From contig NZ_JACFXU010000015.1 of the NCBI RefSeq assembly GCF_014077625.1, forward strand, positions 41,001-105,000: DNA of 64,000 bases. Reading direction: 5' to 3'. Origin of the DNA: Sediminihaliea albiluteola. Its GTDB lineage: Bacteria > Pseudomonadota > Gammaproteobacteria > Pseudomonadales > Halieaceae. Below, in pieces: positions 25,790 through 36,816 of the stretch; position 1 is the stretch's first letter; each line of letters opens with the position of its first letter. Both the position numbers and the translations under genes were made by a program. The notes under the pieces were generated by a model, which was given only the letters and a program-made list of their open reading frames with translations, was not told where the DNA came from and ran no database searches.

Positions 25790-28516
25790 ATGAGCACTCG
25801 TCACAGTAAAACCCAGACTCTGGAAACAGCTGGTAAGCAGTACCAAATTTATCCTCTAGAGCATCTTTCGAGTCTCGGCGATGTCGAGAGCTTGCCCTAT
25901 TCGCTGAAACTTCTGCTTGAGAACCTTTTGCGTCACGGCAAGGAGCAGTATGTCACCGACGATGATGTAGAGGCGCTAGTCAATTGGGACCCCAAGGCCG
26001 AGCCGAGTCAGGAAGTGGCCTTTGTGCCGGCTCGTGTGCTGTTGCAGGATTTTACTGGTGTGCCGGCAATTGTCGACCTAGCAGTGATGCGCGACGCGAT
26101 GGTAGAGCTTGGTGGTGAAGCAGGGCAGATTAATCCCTTGTCACCGGTGGAGTTGGTCATTGACCACTCAGTGATGGTGGATCACTTTGGCAAGGAAGGC
26201 TCGCTGGAGAAAAACACAGATATCGAATTACAGCGCAACCTCGAGCGCTACAAGTTTTTGCGTTGGGGACAGGATACCTTTAGCAACTTCCGCGTGGTTC
26301 CACCGGGTACAGGTATTGTCCACCAAGTTAACTTGGAGTACTTGGCTCGCGGTGTATTTGCCGGCGAGCAGGATGGCAAACCCACAGCCTATCCGGATAC
26401 TTTAGTTGGGACGGATTCGCATACCACCATGATTAACGGCCTTGGTGTGCTCGGTTGGGGGGTTGGTGGCATCGAGGCCGAAGCCGCAATGCTCGGCCAA
26501 CCGGTTACCATGCTGATACCCCAAGTGGTTGGCATGCGTCTCGATGGCCGCTTGGCCGAAGGCGCGACAGCTACCGACCTAGTACTGACTGTTACTCAGC
26601 TGTTGCGTGAGCACGGCGTGGTGGGCAAGTTTGTTGAGTTCTTTGGCCCAGGCTTGAAGCACCTGACGCTGGCTGATCGGGCCACCATTGCCAACATGGC
26701 GCCAGAATACGGAGCTACCTGTGGGATTTTCCCTGTCGACGCCCAGACCATTGAGTACTTGAAGCTCACCGGGCGTGATGAGGAGCAGTTGGCCTTAGTA
26801 GAAGATTATATGAAGACCATGGGGCTGTGGCACGATGACGACACCAAGCCGGCCCGTTATAGCGCGACACTGGAGTTGCAACTTGACACAGTTGTACCTT
26901 CACTGGCGGGGCCTCGGCGCCCCCAGGACCGCATTGCGCTCACTGATAGCAAGGAAAACTTTAGCCGCGTCTTGCGAGAGTACAAAGAGCTGTCGGTGGT
27001 GACTAAGACAAAAGATGACTGGGAAGATGAGGGCGGTCAGCTGAATGAACACCTAGAAGCCGTCAACGGCATCCATATTGAGCGTCCAGAGGGCAACTTT
27101 AGTTTGCGCCACGGTTCAGTGGTGATCGCGGCGATTACCAGTTGCACCAACACCTCCAACCCCGAGGTGCTGATCGCTGCTGGCCTGGTCGCTCGTAAGG
27201 CAAGAGAACTGGGCTTGGTCTCCAAGCCTTGGGTGAAAACGAGTTTGGCGCCGGGTTCCAAAGTTGTTACCGGCTATCTAGAGCGCACTGGCTTAATGGA
27301 AGACCTTGAGGCGCTGGGCTTTTATCTGGTGGGCTACGGTTGCACGACCTGTATTGGTAACTCTGGGCCACTGCCCGACGATATCAGCGATGCCATTCGC
27401 GAAGGCAACCTCATGGTGGCCTCAGTCTTGTCAGGTAACCGTAACTTCGAGGGCCGAATTCACCAAGACGTGCGGGCGAATTACCTCGCATCGCCGCCCT
27501 TGGTAGTGGCCTATGCGATTGCCGGGCGAATGGATATTGACCTCTATAATGAGCCGATGGCAGAAAGTGCTGATGGCAAGCCAGTGTTCCTGGCTGACCT
27601 GTGGCCTGACAATAAAGAAATTAACGAGATCCTAGTCGGTGCACTGGATACAGAAATGTTCCGCGAGCGCTATTCCGATGTCTACACCGGCAACGAGAGC
27701 TGGAATAAACTGCCCGTTGAGGGTGGCGAGCGCTACCCTTGGCCCGAGTCGACCTATGTACGCAAGCCGACCTTCTTCGAGGGTATCGCCGATACCAAGC
27801 CCGGCGTTAGCGGTATCCAAAATGCTCGTTGCTTAGTGAAGGTTGGCGACAGTATCACCACTGACCACATTTCCCCAGCCGGTGCGATTGCGGCTGATAG
27901 CCCGGCGGGTAAATATCTGCAAGAGCAGGGTGTTGAAGTCAAAGACTTTAACTCCTACGGCTCGCGCCGAGGTAACCACGAGGTGATGATGCGCGGTACC
28001 TTTGCCAACGTGCGGATGAAAAACCAGTTGGCGCCGGGCACTGAGGGTAGCTGGACGACTAACTTGCTCAATGGCAATCAAGAGTCCATTTATGATGCCT
28101 CGGTGGCTTACCGCGAGCAGGGGATCCCTCTGGTCGTGTTGGCAGGGCTAGAATACGGCACGGGCTCATCCCGTGACTGGGCAGCAAAAGGCCCCTCGCT
28201 GCTCGGTGTTCGCGTTGTGATTGCGCGTAGTTACGAACGTATTCACCGCTCCAACCTAATCGGTATGGGTATTTTGCCGCTGCAGTACAAAGAGAATGAA
28301 AGTGCTGAGAGTCTCGGCTTAGATGGCACAGAATCCTTTAGTATCGAAGCCGTGAAACCCGGTCAGGAATGGGCAGAGGTTGTCGCAGTGAAACAGGGCG
28401 GAAACACCACCCGTTTTGATGCATTGATACGCATCGATACGCCCAATGAGTTTTCCTATTACGAAAACGGTGGCATCCTGCACTACGTACTGCGTCGTAT
28501 GGCTGGAAGAATTTGA
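25790..28516 (+). CDS. acnA: Aconitate hydratase A
   Basis: A 908-residue aconitase interconverting citrate and isocitrate in the TCA cycle. The 4Fe-4S ligands are C452 (in SCTNTSNP) and C518/C521 (in YGCTTCIGNSGP), with the same 66- and 3-residue spacing as the AcnA type. The C-terminal swivelling domain has SYGSRRGNHEVMMRGTFAN and EYGTGSSRDWAAKGP. Length and order match AcnA/IRP-type, not AcnB. A GGAGG ribosome site precedes the ATG. Transcription appears to end at the strong hairpin at 28568-28608. Confidence 0.98.
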   Translation: MSTRHSKTQTLETAGKQYQIYPLEHLSSLGDVESLPYSLKLLLENLLRHGKEQYVTDDDVEALVNWDPKAEPSQEVAFVPARVLLQDFTGVPAIVDLAVMRDAMVELGGEAGQINPLSPVELVIDHSVMVDHFGKEGSLEKNTDIELQRNLERYKFLRWGQDTFSNFRVVPPGTGIVHQVNLEYLARGVFAGEQDGKPTAYPDTLVGTDSHTTMINGLGVLGWGVGGIEAEAAMLGQPVTMLIPQVVGMRLDGRLAEGATATDLVLTVTQLLREHGVVGKFVEFFGPGLKHLTLADRATIANMAPEYGATCGIFPVDAQTIEYLKLTGRDEEQLALVEDYMKTMGLWHDDDTKPARYSATLELQLDTVVPSLAGPRRPQDRIALTDSKENFSRVLREYKELSVVTKTKDDWEDEGGQLNEHLEAVNGIHIERPEGNFSLRHGSVVIAAITSCTNTSNPEVLIAAGLVARKARELGLVSKPWVKTSLAPGSKVVTGYLERTGLMEDLEALGFYLVGYGCTTCIGNSGPLPDDISDAIREGNLMVASVLSGNRNFEGRIHQDVRANYLASPPLVVAYAIAGRMDIDLYNEPMAESADGKPVFLADLWPDNKEINEILVGALDTEMFRERYSDVYTGNESWNKLPVEGGERYPWPESTYVRKPTFFEGIADTKPGVSGIQNARCLVKVGDSITTDHISPAGAIAADSPAGKYLQEQGVEVKDFNSYGSRRGNHEVMMRGTFANVRMKNQLAPGTEGSWTTNLLNGNQESIYDASVAYREQGIPLVVLAGLEYGTGSSRDWAAKGPSLLGVRVVIARSYERIHRSNLIGMGILPLQYKENESAESLGLDGTESFSIEAVKPGQEWAEVVAVKQGGNTTRFDALIRIDTPNEFSYYENGGILHYVLRRMAGRI

Positions 28517-28567
28517 GCTCAGTCTATTCTAAGCAGTGAACCGCCATCACCTCTGTGATGGGCTGAT

Positions 28568-28608
28568 AAATGCCGCTACTTGAGTTGTCTTTTCAAGTGG
28601 CGGCATTT
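28568..28608. terminator. Bidirectional hairpin terminator after acnA
   Basis: Bases 28568-28583 pair with 28593-28608 over 16 positions with a single wobble and a 9-base loop, ending in ATTTTAG on the plus strand. The same DNA covers the last codons and stop of the small convergent gene, so its transcript would also carry the fold. Confidence 0.75.
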
Positions 28609-28815
28609 TAGTTTGTGCCACTCGTTTTTCTTCTCTCGACGAGCCCGATTCCAGCTATCCATTTGTGACACAGAGCCGCCTGCTCGGCGTTTTTCACTGT
28701 AGTTTTCAATTTCTGTTTTGAGCTTTTGGCAGCGCTGCACACGCTGCTCATCCTGGGCAAGTACTGCTGTGATAGACAGTGAGTATAAGAGGCAGCATAG
28801 TGTAGTGAAGCGCAT
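28576..28815 (-). CDS. Small secreted protein of unknown function
   Basis: A 79-residue predicted exported protein: an N-terminal hydrophobic signal ending near VLA at residue 20, then a 59-residue mature part that is very basic and helical, with two cysteines (one near the start in QRCQKL, one in LKCRHL). I recognise no family. Similar small proteins with two distant cysteines are often periplasmic. Its last codons form one arm of the acnA terminator hairpin, which is unusual and may restrict its sequence. A real gene is likely because of the clean signal peptide, but it is not proven. Confidence 0.6.
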   Translation of the reverse strand: MRFTTLCCLLYSLSITAVLAQDEQRVQRCQKLKTEIENYSEKRRAGGSVSQMDSWNRARREKKNEWHKLKCRHLKRQLK

Positions 28816-28922
28816 GATTCATCTCTAAAGTACTGTGTGCCTTCAAGTCTAGCGTCTGGGACTAAGTGCAGTGGAAGATGAGCAAATATGACCAAATGCA
28901 TGAACAAATGGGAGATTGTCCT

Positions 28923-29114
28923 ATGTTGGGACTAGCAGAGCGCAAAGTGGCTTGCCCTTATTGTGCTGAGCTCATAGTGGTATTGATTGATACATCAATG
29001 GCCGAGCAGCAGTACATTGAAGATTGCCAAGTGTGCTGTAGCCCGATTGAATTTACTGTGCAGGTTCACAGTGAGGAGGCTATTGACTTGTGGCTGAGGC
29101 AGGAAAACGAGTAG
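28923..29114 (+). CDS. CPXCG-motif cysteine-rich small protein
   Basis: A 63-residue protein matching the small bacterial CPXCG family: CPYCAE near residue 11, then the diagnostic YIEDCQVCCSPIEF segment, giving two Cys pairs that probably bind zinc. In most members the first knuckle is CPYCGE; here Ala replaces Gly. The start at 28923 is favoured by GGGAG eight bases upstream and gives the usual family length; longer in-frame starts lack a ribosome site. Cellular role is unknown in the family. Confidence 0.85.
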   Translation: MLGLAERKVACPYCAELIVVLIDTSMAEQQYIEDCQVCCSPIEFTVQVHSEEAIDLWLRQENE

Positions 29115-29223
29115 TTATCTCTCAGGCCTCGCTGGAGCAATAGCCTTGCGCAGCGAGGCTGGTTGCTTTGTAATGGCCGGTGTTAATATTCCAAGCCCTA
29201 ATATAATTAGCTAAGGATCTGCA

Positions 29224-29652
29224 GTGAGTAAGCAAGATGAAATTGATCAACTGAATACATTGATTCCGCCCTGCCTGGAAGTGCTTAATGGGCGCTTAGT
29301 TGATTTTGACCTCGAAGAACAAAGCTGTGAGATGGCCTTCGATGTGTCCGAACAGTACTGTCACTCGATTAATGTCGTTCAGGGAGGCAATGTCACAGTC
29401 ATGCTGGATGCAGCTATGGCTCACGCAGCCTTTATCGTAGACAGAGATATTGTTGCTTTGCCCTCACTGGAAATCAAAGTTAGCTTCTTAGAGCCCACAC
29501 TAGCTGGTCCGCTGCGCGCTCGGGGCAAGGTTATTAAGCTTGGTAATAGCATCGCCTTTCTCGAAGGCAGCTTGATCAATGGCGCTGGTGAAGTGTCTGC
29601 TCGTGCGACTTCCACTGCCAAGTTAGTTCGGCGCACTAAAAAACTATCTTAA
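29224..29652 (+). CDS. PaaI-family hotdog thioesterase
   Basis: A 142-residue hotdog-fold protein of the PaaI/YigI thioesterase type. The VVQGGNVTVMLDAAMAHAA segment carries the GG and active-site Asp region, and the ALPSLEIKVSFLEP strand follows. Such enzymes hydrolyse acyl-CoA thioesters, often aromatic or hydroxylated intermediates. The GTG start has AAGGA six bases upstream and no competing ATG. It may belong with the nearby SDR and second thioesterase in a CoA-ester pathway. Substrate unknown. Confidence 0.88.
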   Translation: MSKQDEIDQLNTLIPPCLEVLNGRLVDFDLEEQSCEMAFDVSEQYCHSINVVQGGNVTVMLDAAMAHAAFIVDRDIVALPSLEIKVSFLEPTLAGPLRARGKVIKLGNSIAFLEGSLINGAGEVSARATSTAKLVRRTKKLS

Positions 29653-29677
29653 GGCTGCAATTGAACGGCCTATCTCT

Positions 29678-29929
29678 ATGCCAAAAAAGGAAATTAAGTT
29701 GAGCGGAAATAGCGAACAGCGGCGCCGAGGGCAGGAGCTTGCTGCCGATGAGCGCTCCGCTTATCAGCAAGCTCAAGCGGCAGGCGCTAGGGATAATCCT
29801 CTGGAAGCGATTAAAAAAATGCGCCTGAAGCAGCTGGCTGCCTGTCGTTTGAGCTCAGAGAAAGAGATGCAGCTGAGGCGGCATAAGCGCGATTCAAGTG
29901 ACAGTGACGAGGAGGTCGCAGCTAAATAA
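29678..29929 (+). CDS. Small highly charged hypothetical protein
   Basis: An 83-residue soluble, strongly charged protein beginning MPKKEIKLSG, rich in Lys, Arg, Glu and Ala, with a predicted central helix and an acidic Ser/Asp-rich tail. No domain is recognised and the low complexity weakens any comparison. It follows the thioesterase gene by 25 bases, so it may be the second gene of that unit. Codon use looks like its neighbours. I regard it as a probable gene of unknown function. Confidence 0.55.
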   Translation: MPKKEIKLSGNSEQRRRGQELAADERSAYQQAQAAGARDNPLEAIKKMRLKQLAACRLSSEKEMQLRRHKRDSSDSDEEVAAK

Positions 29930-30148
29930 GCGCTGCTTTGGCTTAGCATTTATTCGCTACTTTTAGCTGCCTAATCTTAGCCTGAGCCGCGGTGTTCTTT
30001 TAGGGAGTTCCAATGGCTCTTATTGTAAGGCAGCTAATAAAAAGCACTTATCAAGCTTTGCCACTTTCGTATTAGCTACGCGCCTTAGAGATCACAAAAA
30101 TTCTATAGTTAAAATCTAACTTAATAATTCTTTTTTAAGGAGTAACCG

Positions 30149-30889
30149 GTGGCTTTGCAGTTTGGCTTTACAGCAGGCGATAGCATTCTCATCACTGGTG
30201 CGGCCAGTGGCATTGGTCGCGCCACAGCGCTTGCGGCGGCAAGACAAGGCTTAAATGTTGCCGCTTGGGATCTACAGGCAGAGCCTCTCGATACGCTAGT
30301 CGAAGAAGTTCGCGAGCTGGGAGTGCTTGCTCATGCTGAAGTAGCTGATGTGTCTGAACAAGAGGCCGTACTTGAAGCTATGGCGGCAACAGTAAGGGCT
30401 CTTGGACCGATTCGCATGCTGCACAACAATGCAGGGCCGCCATCGAGCCTGCCATTGGATTTTAGCGAAGGCTTGCGCATCTCAGTAACCAGCATGCAGA
30501 TGGTGACGGAGGCCTGGATACCTCATCGTCCCGACGCTGAGTCCGCGATGGTGCTGACCTCTTCGGTGGCCGGTAATCTTATCGGTACTGACAATAGCTG
30601 GTACTCGGCATCTAAAGCGGCACTGGTTGGATACGTTCGGCACCTTGCGGCCTATCGCTCGGCAGAGTTTCGCAGCAATGCGCTTGGTCCTGGCATGACT
30701 TTAACACCGCGTATAGCTACTTTTGCTGACAGCGAGATAGGGCAGCAAGTACTTGAGCGGATTCCCCTGCGGCGCATGGCAAGTCCCGAAGATATTGCCA
30801 ACGCGGCGCTTTTTTTGCTGTCGCCCTCGGCGGCTTACATCAACGGCGTTTTCCTTCCTGTAGATGGTGGCTGGGGGGTTACGCAATGA
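30149..30889 (+). CDS. SDR-family oxidoreductase
   Basis: A 246-residue classical SDR: TGAASGIG, NNAG, catalytic Ser in LTSSVAG, YSASK, and the C-terminal NGVFLPVDGGW. The Asp after the second strand (AAWDLQAE) suggests a preference for NAD(H). A GTG start follows AAGGAG at good spacing. The stop overlaps the next start as ATGA, so it is translationally coupled to the following thioesterase. Together they suggest oxidation of a hydroxyacyl-CoA followed by thioester release. The upstream 219 bases are AT-rich and probably hold the promoter. Confidence 0.92.
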   Translation: MALQFGFTAGDSILITGAASGIGRATALAAARQGLNVAAWDLQAEPLDTLVEEVRELGVLAHAEVADVSEQEAVLEAMAATVRALGPIRMLHNNAGPPSSLPLDFSEGLRISVTSMQMVTEAWIPHRPDAESAMVLTSSVAGNLIGTDNSWYSASKAALVGYVRHLAAYRSAEFRSNALGPGMTLTPRIATFADSEIGQQVLERIPLRRMASPEDIANAALFLLSPSAAYINGVFLPVDGGWGVTQ

Positions 30890-31329
30890 CAAAATCGCCA
30901 ATCCTTCACGTGCAGCATATCCGGCTTAGTTACGCTGATACGGACCCAGCAGGGATTCTTTATTTCGCCGCTTGGTTCCCCAAAATGGAGGGGCTTCAAT
31001 CGGAGTTCATGTACTTGCAGGGCTTGCGGCAAGACACACTAAAAAAAGAGCGAGGTTGGTGGACGGTTACTCGGGCTACCGAGTGTGAGTATCTAGCTGC
31101 GGCAGAGCTCTATGACCTGATTCGAATGGAGCTCAGTATTGGCAGAATTGGTAATTCGTCTTTCGCCTTTGAGTACCAGATGTGGCGTGAAAGCGATGAC
31201 TTGCTTGTGGCGCGTGGCTCGATAACGATAGTGGCGGTGTCACCTGAACAGGAAACGGTTCCTCTGCCTGGGGACCTTCGAGCGCTTGTTGAACGCTGGG
31301 CAAGCGAGGGCGCGCTTAGGCCTAGCTAA
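30886..31329 (+). CDS. 4-hydroxybenzoyl-CoA thioesterase/YbgC-type hotdog protein
   Basis: A 147-residue hotdog-fold acyl-CoA thioesterase. The signature YADTDPAGILYFAAWF holds the active-site Asp and matches the 4HBT/YbgC branch, unlike the PaaI-type enzyme encoded 1.2 kb upstream. It overlaps the SDR gene by four bases (ATGA). Such enzymes release free acids from hydroxybenzoyl-CoA or short acyl-CoA. The natural substrate is unknown. Confidence 0.9.
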   Translation: MTKSPILHVQHIRLSYADTDPAGILYFAAWFPKMEGLQSEFMYLQGLRQDTLKKERGWWTVTRATECEYLAAAELYDLIRMELSIGRIGNSSFAFEYQMWRESDDLLVARGSITIVAVSPEQETVPLPGDLRALVERWASEGALRPS

Positions 31330-31351
31330 GCTCCTTTCGGGAAGTCCAAAT

Positions 31352-31407
31352 CTAGCGGCCTGAGCCAGTGGGGCCGCTAGCAGCCTGTACTGCGCTGTGC
31401 GCAGGCT
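31352..31407 (+). terminator. Two hairpins after the SDR-thioesterase pair
   Basis: CTAGCGGCC (31352-31360) pairs with GGCCGCTAG (31372-31380), 9 perfect bp. AGCCTG (31382-31387) pairs with CAGGCT (31402-31407) and encloses a competing TGCGC/GCGCA pairing. There is no T run. They probably end the operon transcript. Confidence 0.5.
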
Positions 31408-31546
31408 CCTATTGGCTGCTTACTTTGAGGAACTGGGTTATGCTTAACTAAGAGATGCTCTACATTGCAGATTCAGGCCTAGGCTGTGTTGGCTGCTTAT
31501 CTCATGTGACGATAAATACTATTAATTGCATGTGCTGAGGCTGTTC

Positions 31547-32233
31547 ATGGGAAAGATCGCTTCTGTTCTTAGTGCCCTGTCTACCAAGTGGTCCTCGGAC
31601 CTGGGGGCGCGTGGTGCTGCTAAAATGGCAATGGGCGGCGCCTTGGTAGCTGAAGGTTTATTCGGTGTTGTGCGAGGTGGCAGTAAAGGTGGAGGCTTAA
31701 TGGCTGCTTTTATTCCATTGATCGTGGGCGCTGTTTTTACCGCTATTGGTGTTTTCATGGCGCCTAAGGAATACCCAGATGCTGTGCACATTACGGGGAG
31801 CATAGTTGATGTGGTGCCCGTTCGAGACTCCGATGGTGACTCAATGTATTCAGCCATCTATAGTTACCGTGTCGATGGTGAGGATTACAGCTTAAGGTCC
31901 TCAGGCCGTTCGAGTAGTCGCTCCACAATCGGCGCCCCCATTAAGATTGTTTATTCCGCCTCTGAGCCGCGCAATGCTTATCGCAGCGACGGTATCGACG
32001 GCAACTTCCATTACATTTTTTTAGGCTCAGGTATCCTTGCTCTCATTCTAGGTGGTTGGGCCTTATTGATGAGCATCGTATTGGTTGCTATCGGTATCTG
32101 GTTATTCCAAAGTGGCCGCAGAGACCGTGCCAGTTCGGGCAACAACACTGGTTTTTTCCGCGACTTGATCTCTTTTGTCGCCAGCAATAAGAAGCCAGAT
32201 GCCGCCCAAGAGCAAGTGGCTCCAGAGCCATAG
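31547..32233 (+). CDS. DUF3592-type integral membrane protein
   Basis: A 228-residue protein with a hydrophobic segment near residues 45-65, an extracytoplasmic-type beta domain of about 80 residues (VDVVPVRDSDGDSMYSAIYSYRVDGEDY region, then GAPIKIVYSASEPRNAY), and two close hydrophobic segments near residues 155-190. That layout, with the KIVYSASEP(R/N) turn, fits DUF3592 proteins, whose function is unknown. The ATG at 31547 has GAGG upstream and replaces a longer TTG frame. It is a single-gene unit. Confidence 0.78.
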   Translation: MGKIASVLSALSTKWSSDLGARGAAKMAMGGALVAEGLFGVVRGGSKGGGLMAAFIPLIVGAVFTAIGVFMAPKEYPDAVHITGSIVDVVPVRDSDGDSMYSAIYSYRVDGEDYSLRSSGRSSSRSTIGAPIKIVYSASEPRNAYRSDGIDGNFHYIFLGSGILALILGGWALLMSIVLVAIGIWLFQSGRRDRASSGNNTGFFRDLISFVASNKKPDAAQEQVAPEP

Positions 32234-32339
32234 AGGCGCAGCATCACTTTGGGCTGCTCTTCCTAAAGCCCAGCAGGGCTCTGTGCTTGTGGTGTTTCTA
32301 GGAGTTTTAGGTGCTGGCTTATAAGCTAGCAGAAGGGGA

Positions 32340-32426
32340 TGGTACCGGTGGGCGGACTCGAACCGCCACGCTTTTAAAGGCGGGGGATTTTGAATCCCCT
32401 GTGTCTACCAATTTCACCACACCGGC
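32340..32426 (-). tRNA. tRNA-Leu, anticodon CAA
   Basis: The reverse strand folds as an 87-nt tRNA including an encoded CCA. The acceptor stem GCCGGTG pairs with CACCGGT with a G-T at the end. The anticodon stem GGGGA/TCCCC encloses loop TTCAAAA, so the anticodon is CAA reading UUG. There is a long class II variable arm (leucine type), and the T arm is GGCGGTTCGAGTCCGCC. The flanking 32234-32339 and 32427-32617 stretches hold no other feature I can support. Confidence 0.97.
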
Positions 32427-32617
32427 ACAACATATAGCAGGGAGATCAAGCCTCCCCGTTTGAAGCGCGCGATTATAGCAACCGCGGAACAAACTGCAAC
32501 AGTTTTACACTTAACCCCGCTGCTGATTCCCTGTAAACTGCGCCTCGGCCCACTTATAGTGGCAGAATTGAACAGGTCGCCACGGTGGCGATTTCTGAGT
32601 ATCGAAGGAGAAAAGAT

Positions 32618-32848
32618 ATGGCGATGAAGCTGGTTAAGAAGACAGCCGAATACAGCATTTACAAGCGTGGTGATGAGCGTTACGCAGTTAAGGATGCCAA
32701 TAAGAAGGCTATTAATGGCGAAGAGAAGGCGAAAATTCTGGCTGCAGAAGGCTTGATCAAGCTGACAGCCCCTTCACCGAAAGCTGAAGAGCCTGCCGAA
32801 GACGCAGCAGAAGAAGCTGCTGAAGCCGCTGAAGACAGCGCAGAGTAA
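32618..32848 (+). CDS. Small conserved-type hypothetical protein with acidic Ala/Glu tail
   Basis: A 76-residue protein. The first 50 residues (MAMKLVKKTAEYSIYKRGDERYAVKD start, then a KAINGEEKAKILAAEGLIKL-like part) form a compact, basic, mixed alpha/beta pattern; the last 25 are almost only Ala, Glu, Asp and Pro. I recall similar short proteins annotated as hypothetical in other gammaproteobacteria, but cannot name a family. The ATG at 32618 has a strong AAGGAG site seven bases upstream. A classical terminator follows. It lies just ahead of queA but is separated from it by that terminator. Confidence 0.72.
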   Translation: MAMKLVKKTAEYSIYKRGDERYAVKDANKKAINGEEKAKILAAEGLIKLTAPSPKAEEPAEDAAEEAAEAAEDSAE

Positions 32849-32872
32849 GCTAAGCTTTACGCAGTACGATGG

Positions 32873-32898
32873 AGCCGGCCCCTGCGCCGGCTTTTTTA
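32873..32898 (+). terminator. Intrinsic terminator
   Basis: AGCCGGC (32873-32879) pairs with GCCGGCT (32886-32892), a 7-bp GC-rich stem followed directly by TTTTTA. It ends the small upstream gene before queA. Confidence 0.88.
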
Positions 32899-32936
32899 TT
32901 GACAGGCAATGCCTGCCAGGGCAGTGGCACTAGAGT

Positions 32937-35137
<2,201 letters not shown>

Positions 35138-35139
35138 GA

Positions 35140-35466
35140 CTGTATAAGTTATGTTTTTATGTGCCCGAGAGTCATCTTGAGGCGGTTAAAGAGGCGGTGT
35201 TTGCTGCCGGTGGTGGGCGTATAGGCGATTATGATCGCTGCTGTTGGCAGGTGCTCGGCGAGGGTCAGTTTCGCCCGCTAGCCGCTGCCAAGCCTTTTAT
35301 CGGTGAAGCTGGACAGGTGGAGCGAGTCAGTGAATACCGAGTCGAGCTGGTCTGTGATGCAAGCAGTATTGCGGCGGTTGTTGCGGCATTGAAGTCTGCG
35401 CATCCCTATGAAGAGCCAGCATTTGATATTTTACAGGTGATCACTAGTTTGCCGGAGGCTCCTTGA
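35140..35466 (+). CDS. NIF3/YqfO-related PII-like small protein, apparent CTG start
   Basis: A 108-residue single-domain protein resembling the PII/CutA-like insert domain of YqfO/NIF3 proteins (FYVPESHLEAVKEAVFAAGGGRIGDYDRC, later HPYEEPAFDI). From memory, relatives begin MYKLxFxVPESHLE. Here the matching codons are CTG-TAT-AAG at 35140, with AAGGGGGGT placed ideally seven bases before. The first ATG/GTG/TTG in frame (GTG 35161) would cut off the first strand and has no ribosome site, so a CTG start is the best reading. It follows tgt by two bases and leads into the Nudix gene. Function unknown. Confidence 0.8.
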   Translation: MYKLCFYVPESHLEAVKEAVFAAGGGRIGDYDRCCWQVLGEGQFRPLAAAKPFIGEAGQVERVSEYRVELVCDASSIAAVVAALKSAHPYEEPAFDILQVITSLPEAP

Positions 35467-36047
35467 GGGCAAGTGAGCTGCTCGCTGCTTTGGCGCAGCG
35501 TTTTCCGCCGCGGGTTGCTGCCTGGCAAGGTCAGGGCCGCCAAGCTGGGGTGCTGGTTGCTCTGACCGATGAGAGTCAGCCTCAGGTGGTGCTAGGGCGT
35601 CGTGCGCTGCACCTGCCCTTGCATCCGGGGGAAGTGGCTTTTCCCGGCGGCAAGCGTGAACCCCAAGATCGAAGTATTTGGGATACTGCCCTGCGTGAAT
35701 CGCATGAGGAAGTGGCACTGCCACCCAGTCAGGTCAACGCTCTTGCCCAGTTGCCACCCCTGCAAACCCGCAGTAGCTATCAAGTGCACCCCTGTGTGGG
35801 CTTGATACCCCCAGAGCAGCCACTGATGGCGGACCCGGCGGAGTTCGACAGCGTATTTACGCTACCTCTGTTACAGTTTGCCGAGCGCGATAGCTTTCGC
35901 TTAGAGCTGATGGGCTATCAGGGTAGCGAGGTATATGTGCCGCATTACGAGATTGCTGATGTTCTGGTCTGGGGGGTTACTGCCACAGTATTGGCCCAGA
36001 TAGTGAACGTTGTTTACGATGCCGGCTTGGATCTCAAGCGCGCTTAG
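35463..36047 (+). CDS. Nudix hydrolase, CoA-pyrophosphatase-like
   Basis: A 194-residue Nudix protein. The Nudix helix is FPGGKREPQDRSIWDTALRESHEEV: the RExxEE metal-binding core is intact, while the Glu six residues after the first Gly is Asp. The preceding LPLHPGEVAFPGGK region matches the CoA-diphosphatase (NUDT8/YeaB) branch, which splits CoA or related dinucleotides. The start is a TTG overlapping the previous stop (TTGA), with GGAGG four bases upstream, indicating coupling. Activity on CoA is inferred from the pattern. Confidence 0.85.
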   Translation: MRASELLAALAQRFPPRVAAWQGQGRQAGVLVALTDESQPQVVLGRRALHLPLHPGEVAFPGGKREPQDRSIWDTALRESHEEVALPPSQVNALAQLPPLQTRSSYQVHPCVGLIPPEQPLMADPAEFDSVFTLPLLQFAERDSFRLELMGYQGSEVYVPHYEIADVLVWGVTATVLAQIVNVVYDAGLDLKRA

Positions 36048-36103
36048 CTTCGGCTTCTGTTGGGTAGAAGTGAGGGTGAGTGCTAAAGATATGAGGATTG
36101 ACG

Positions 36104-36628
36104 ATGAAGTACAGCTTAGGTGACAAACAGGTACAGCTGCAGGGTGAGGGGCATTTTATTGCTCCTAACGCCGCAGTGATTGGCGATGTGAGCTTGCATG
36201 AGCGAGTCAGTATTTGGTTTAGCTGCGTTCTACGCGGTGATGTGGAGCGTATCGAAATAGGTGCCGGTAGTAATATCCAAGATGGCACAGTGATTCACGC
36301 AGATCCAGGCTTTCCCACTGTGGTGGGGCGCAATGTCACCGTTGGGCATAATGCTATGCTGCACGGCTGTACTATTGGCGATGGCTCATTAGTGGGGATC
36401 GCTGCAGTGGTGCTCAATGGTGCCAAGATAGGCAAGAATTGTTTGATAGGCGCCAATGCTTTAGTGACTGAGGGTATGGAGATCCCCGATGGCAGTTTGG
36501 TGCTCGGTGCGCCGGCTAAAGTGCGTAAGACCTTGAGCGAAGACGAGCAAAAAATGTTGCAGCTCAATGCCGAATACTACGTAAAAAATGCTGAGAATTT
36601 CAGCGCCAATCTAAGTCCGCAGCAGTGA
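36104..36628 (+). CDS. Gamma-carbonic-anhydrase-family left-handed beta-helix protein
   Basis: A 174-residue hexapeptide-repeat protein of the gamma-carbonic anhydrase group (YrdA/PaaY-like). The beta-helix repeats run from about residue 18 to 135, and the zinc histidines are in TVIHAD and [11 protein letters not shown]-terminal helix follows. Members may be true carbonic anhydrases or thioesterase-like accessory enzymes, so I keep the call at family level. ATG 36104 has GAGG seven bases upstream. It overlaps the DUF1289 start. Confidence 0.9.
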   Translation: MKYSLGDKQVQLQGEGHFIAPNAAVIGDVSLHERVSIWFSCVLRGDVERIEIGAGSNIQDGTVIHADPGFPTVVGRNVTVGHNAMLHGCTIGDGSLVGIAAVVLNGAKIGKNCLIGANALVTEGMEIPDGSLVLGAPAKVRKTLSEDEQKMLQLNAEYYVKNAENFSANLSPQQ

Positions 36629-36816
36629 GTGAGTCAGAGCCCAAGTCACCCTGCATCTCGGTCTGCGTGCTGAATGCAGAAGATGTCTGTCTGGGCTGTT
36701 ATCGCAGTGCAGAGGAGATTACTGATTGGTTTATGGCCAGCGCCGAGGACAAGCGGGCCATTATTGAGCGTGCGCGCCAGAGAATGCTAAAAGACAAGCC
36801 TGTGCGCCTCAGTTAG
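36625..36816 (+). CDS. DUF1289 small cysteine-rich protein
   Basis: A 63-residue protein with the DUF1289 signature [28 protein letters not shown]: four cysteines likely to bind a metal, then a helical C-terminus. The GTG start overlaps the preceding TGA, so it is coupled to the carbonic-anhydrase-like gene. Family function is unknown. Its stop codon lies within a perfect 16-bp palindrome. Confidence 0.87.
   Translation: MSESEPKSPCISVCVLNAEDVCLGCYRSAEEITDWFMASAEDKRAIIERARQRMLKDKPVRLS

Noticed and set aside
32340..32426. tRNA-Leu as an integration site of a genomic island
   Set aside because: No integrase, duplicated tRNA end or composition change is visible on either side.
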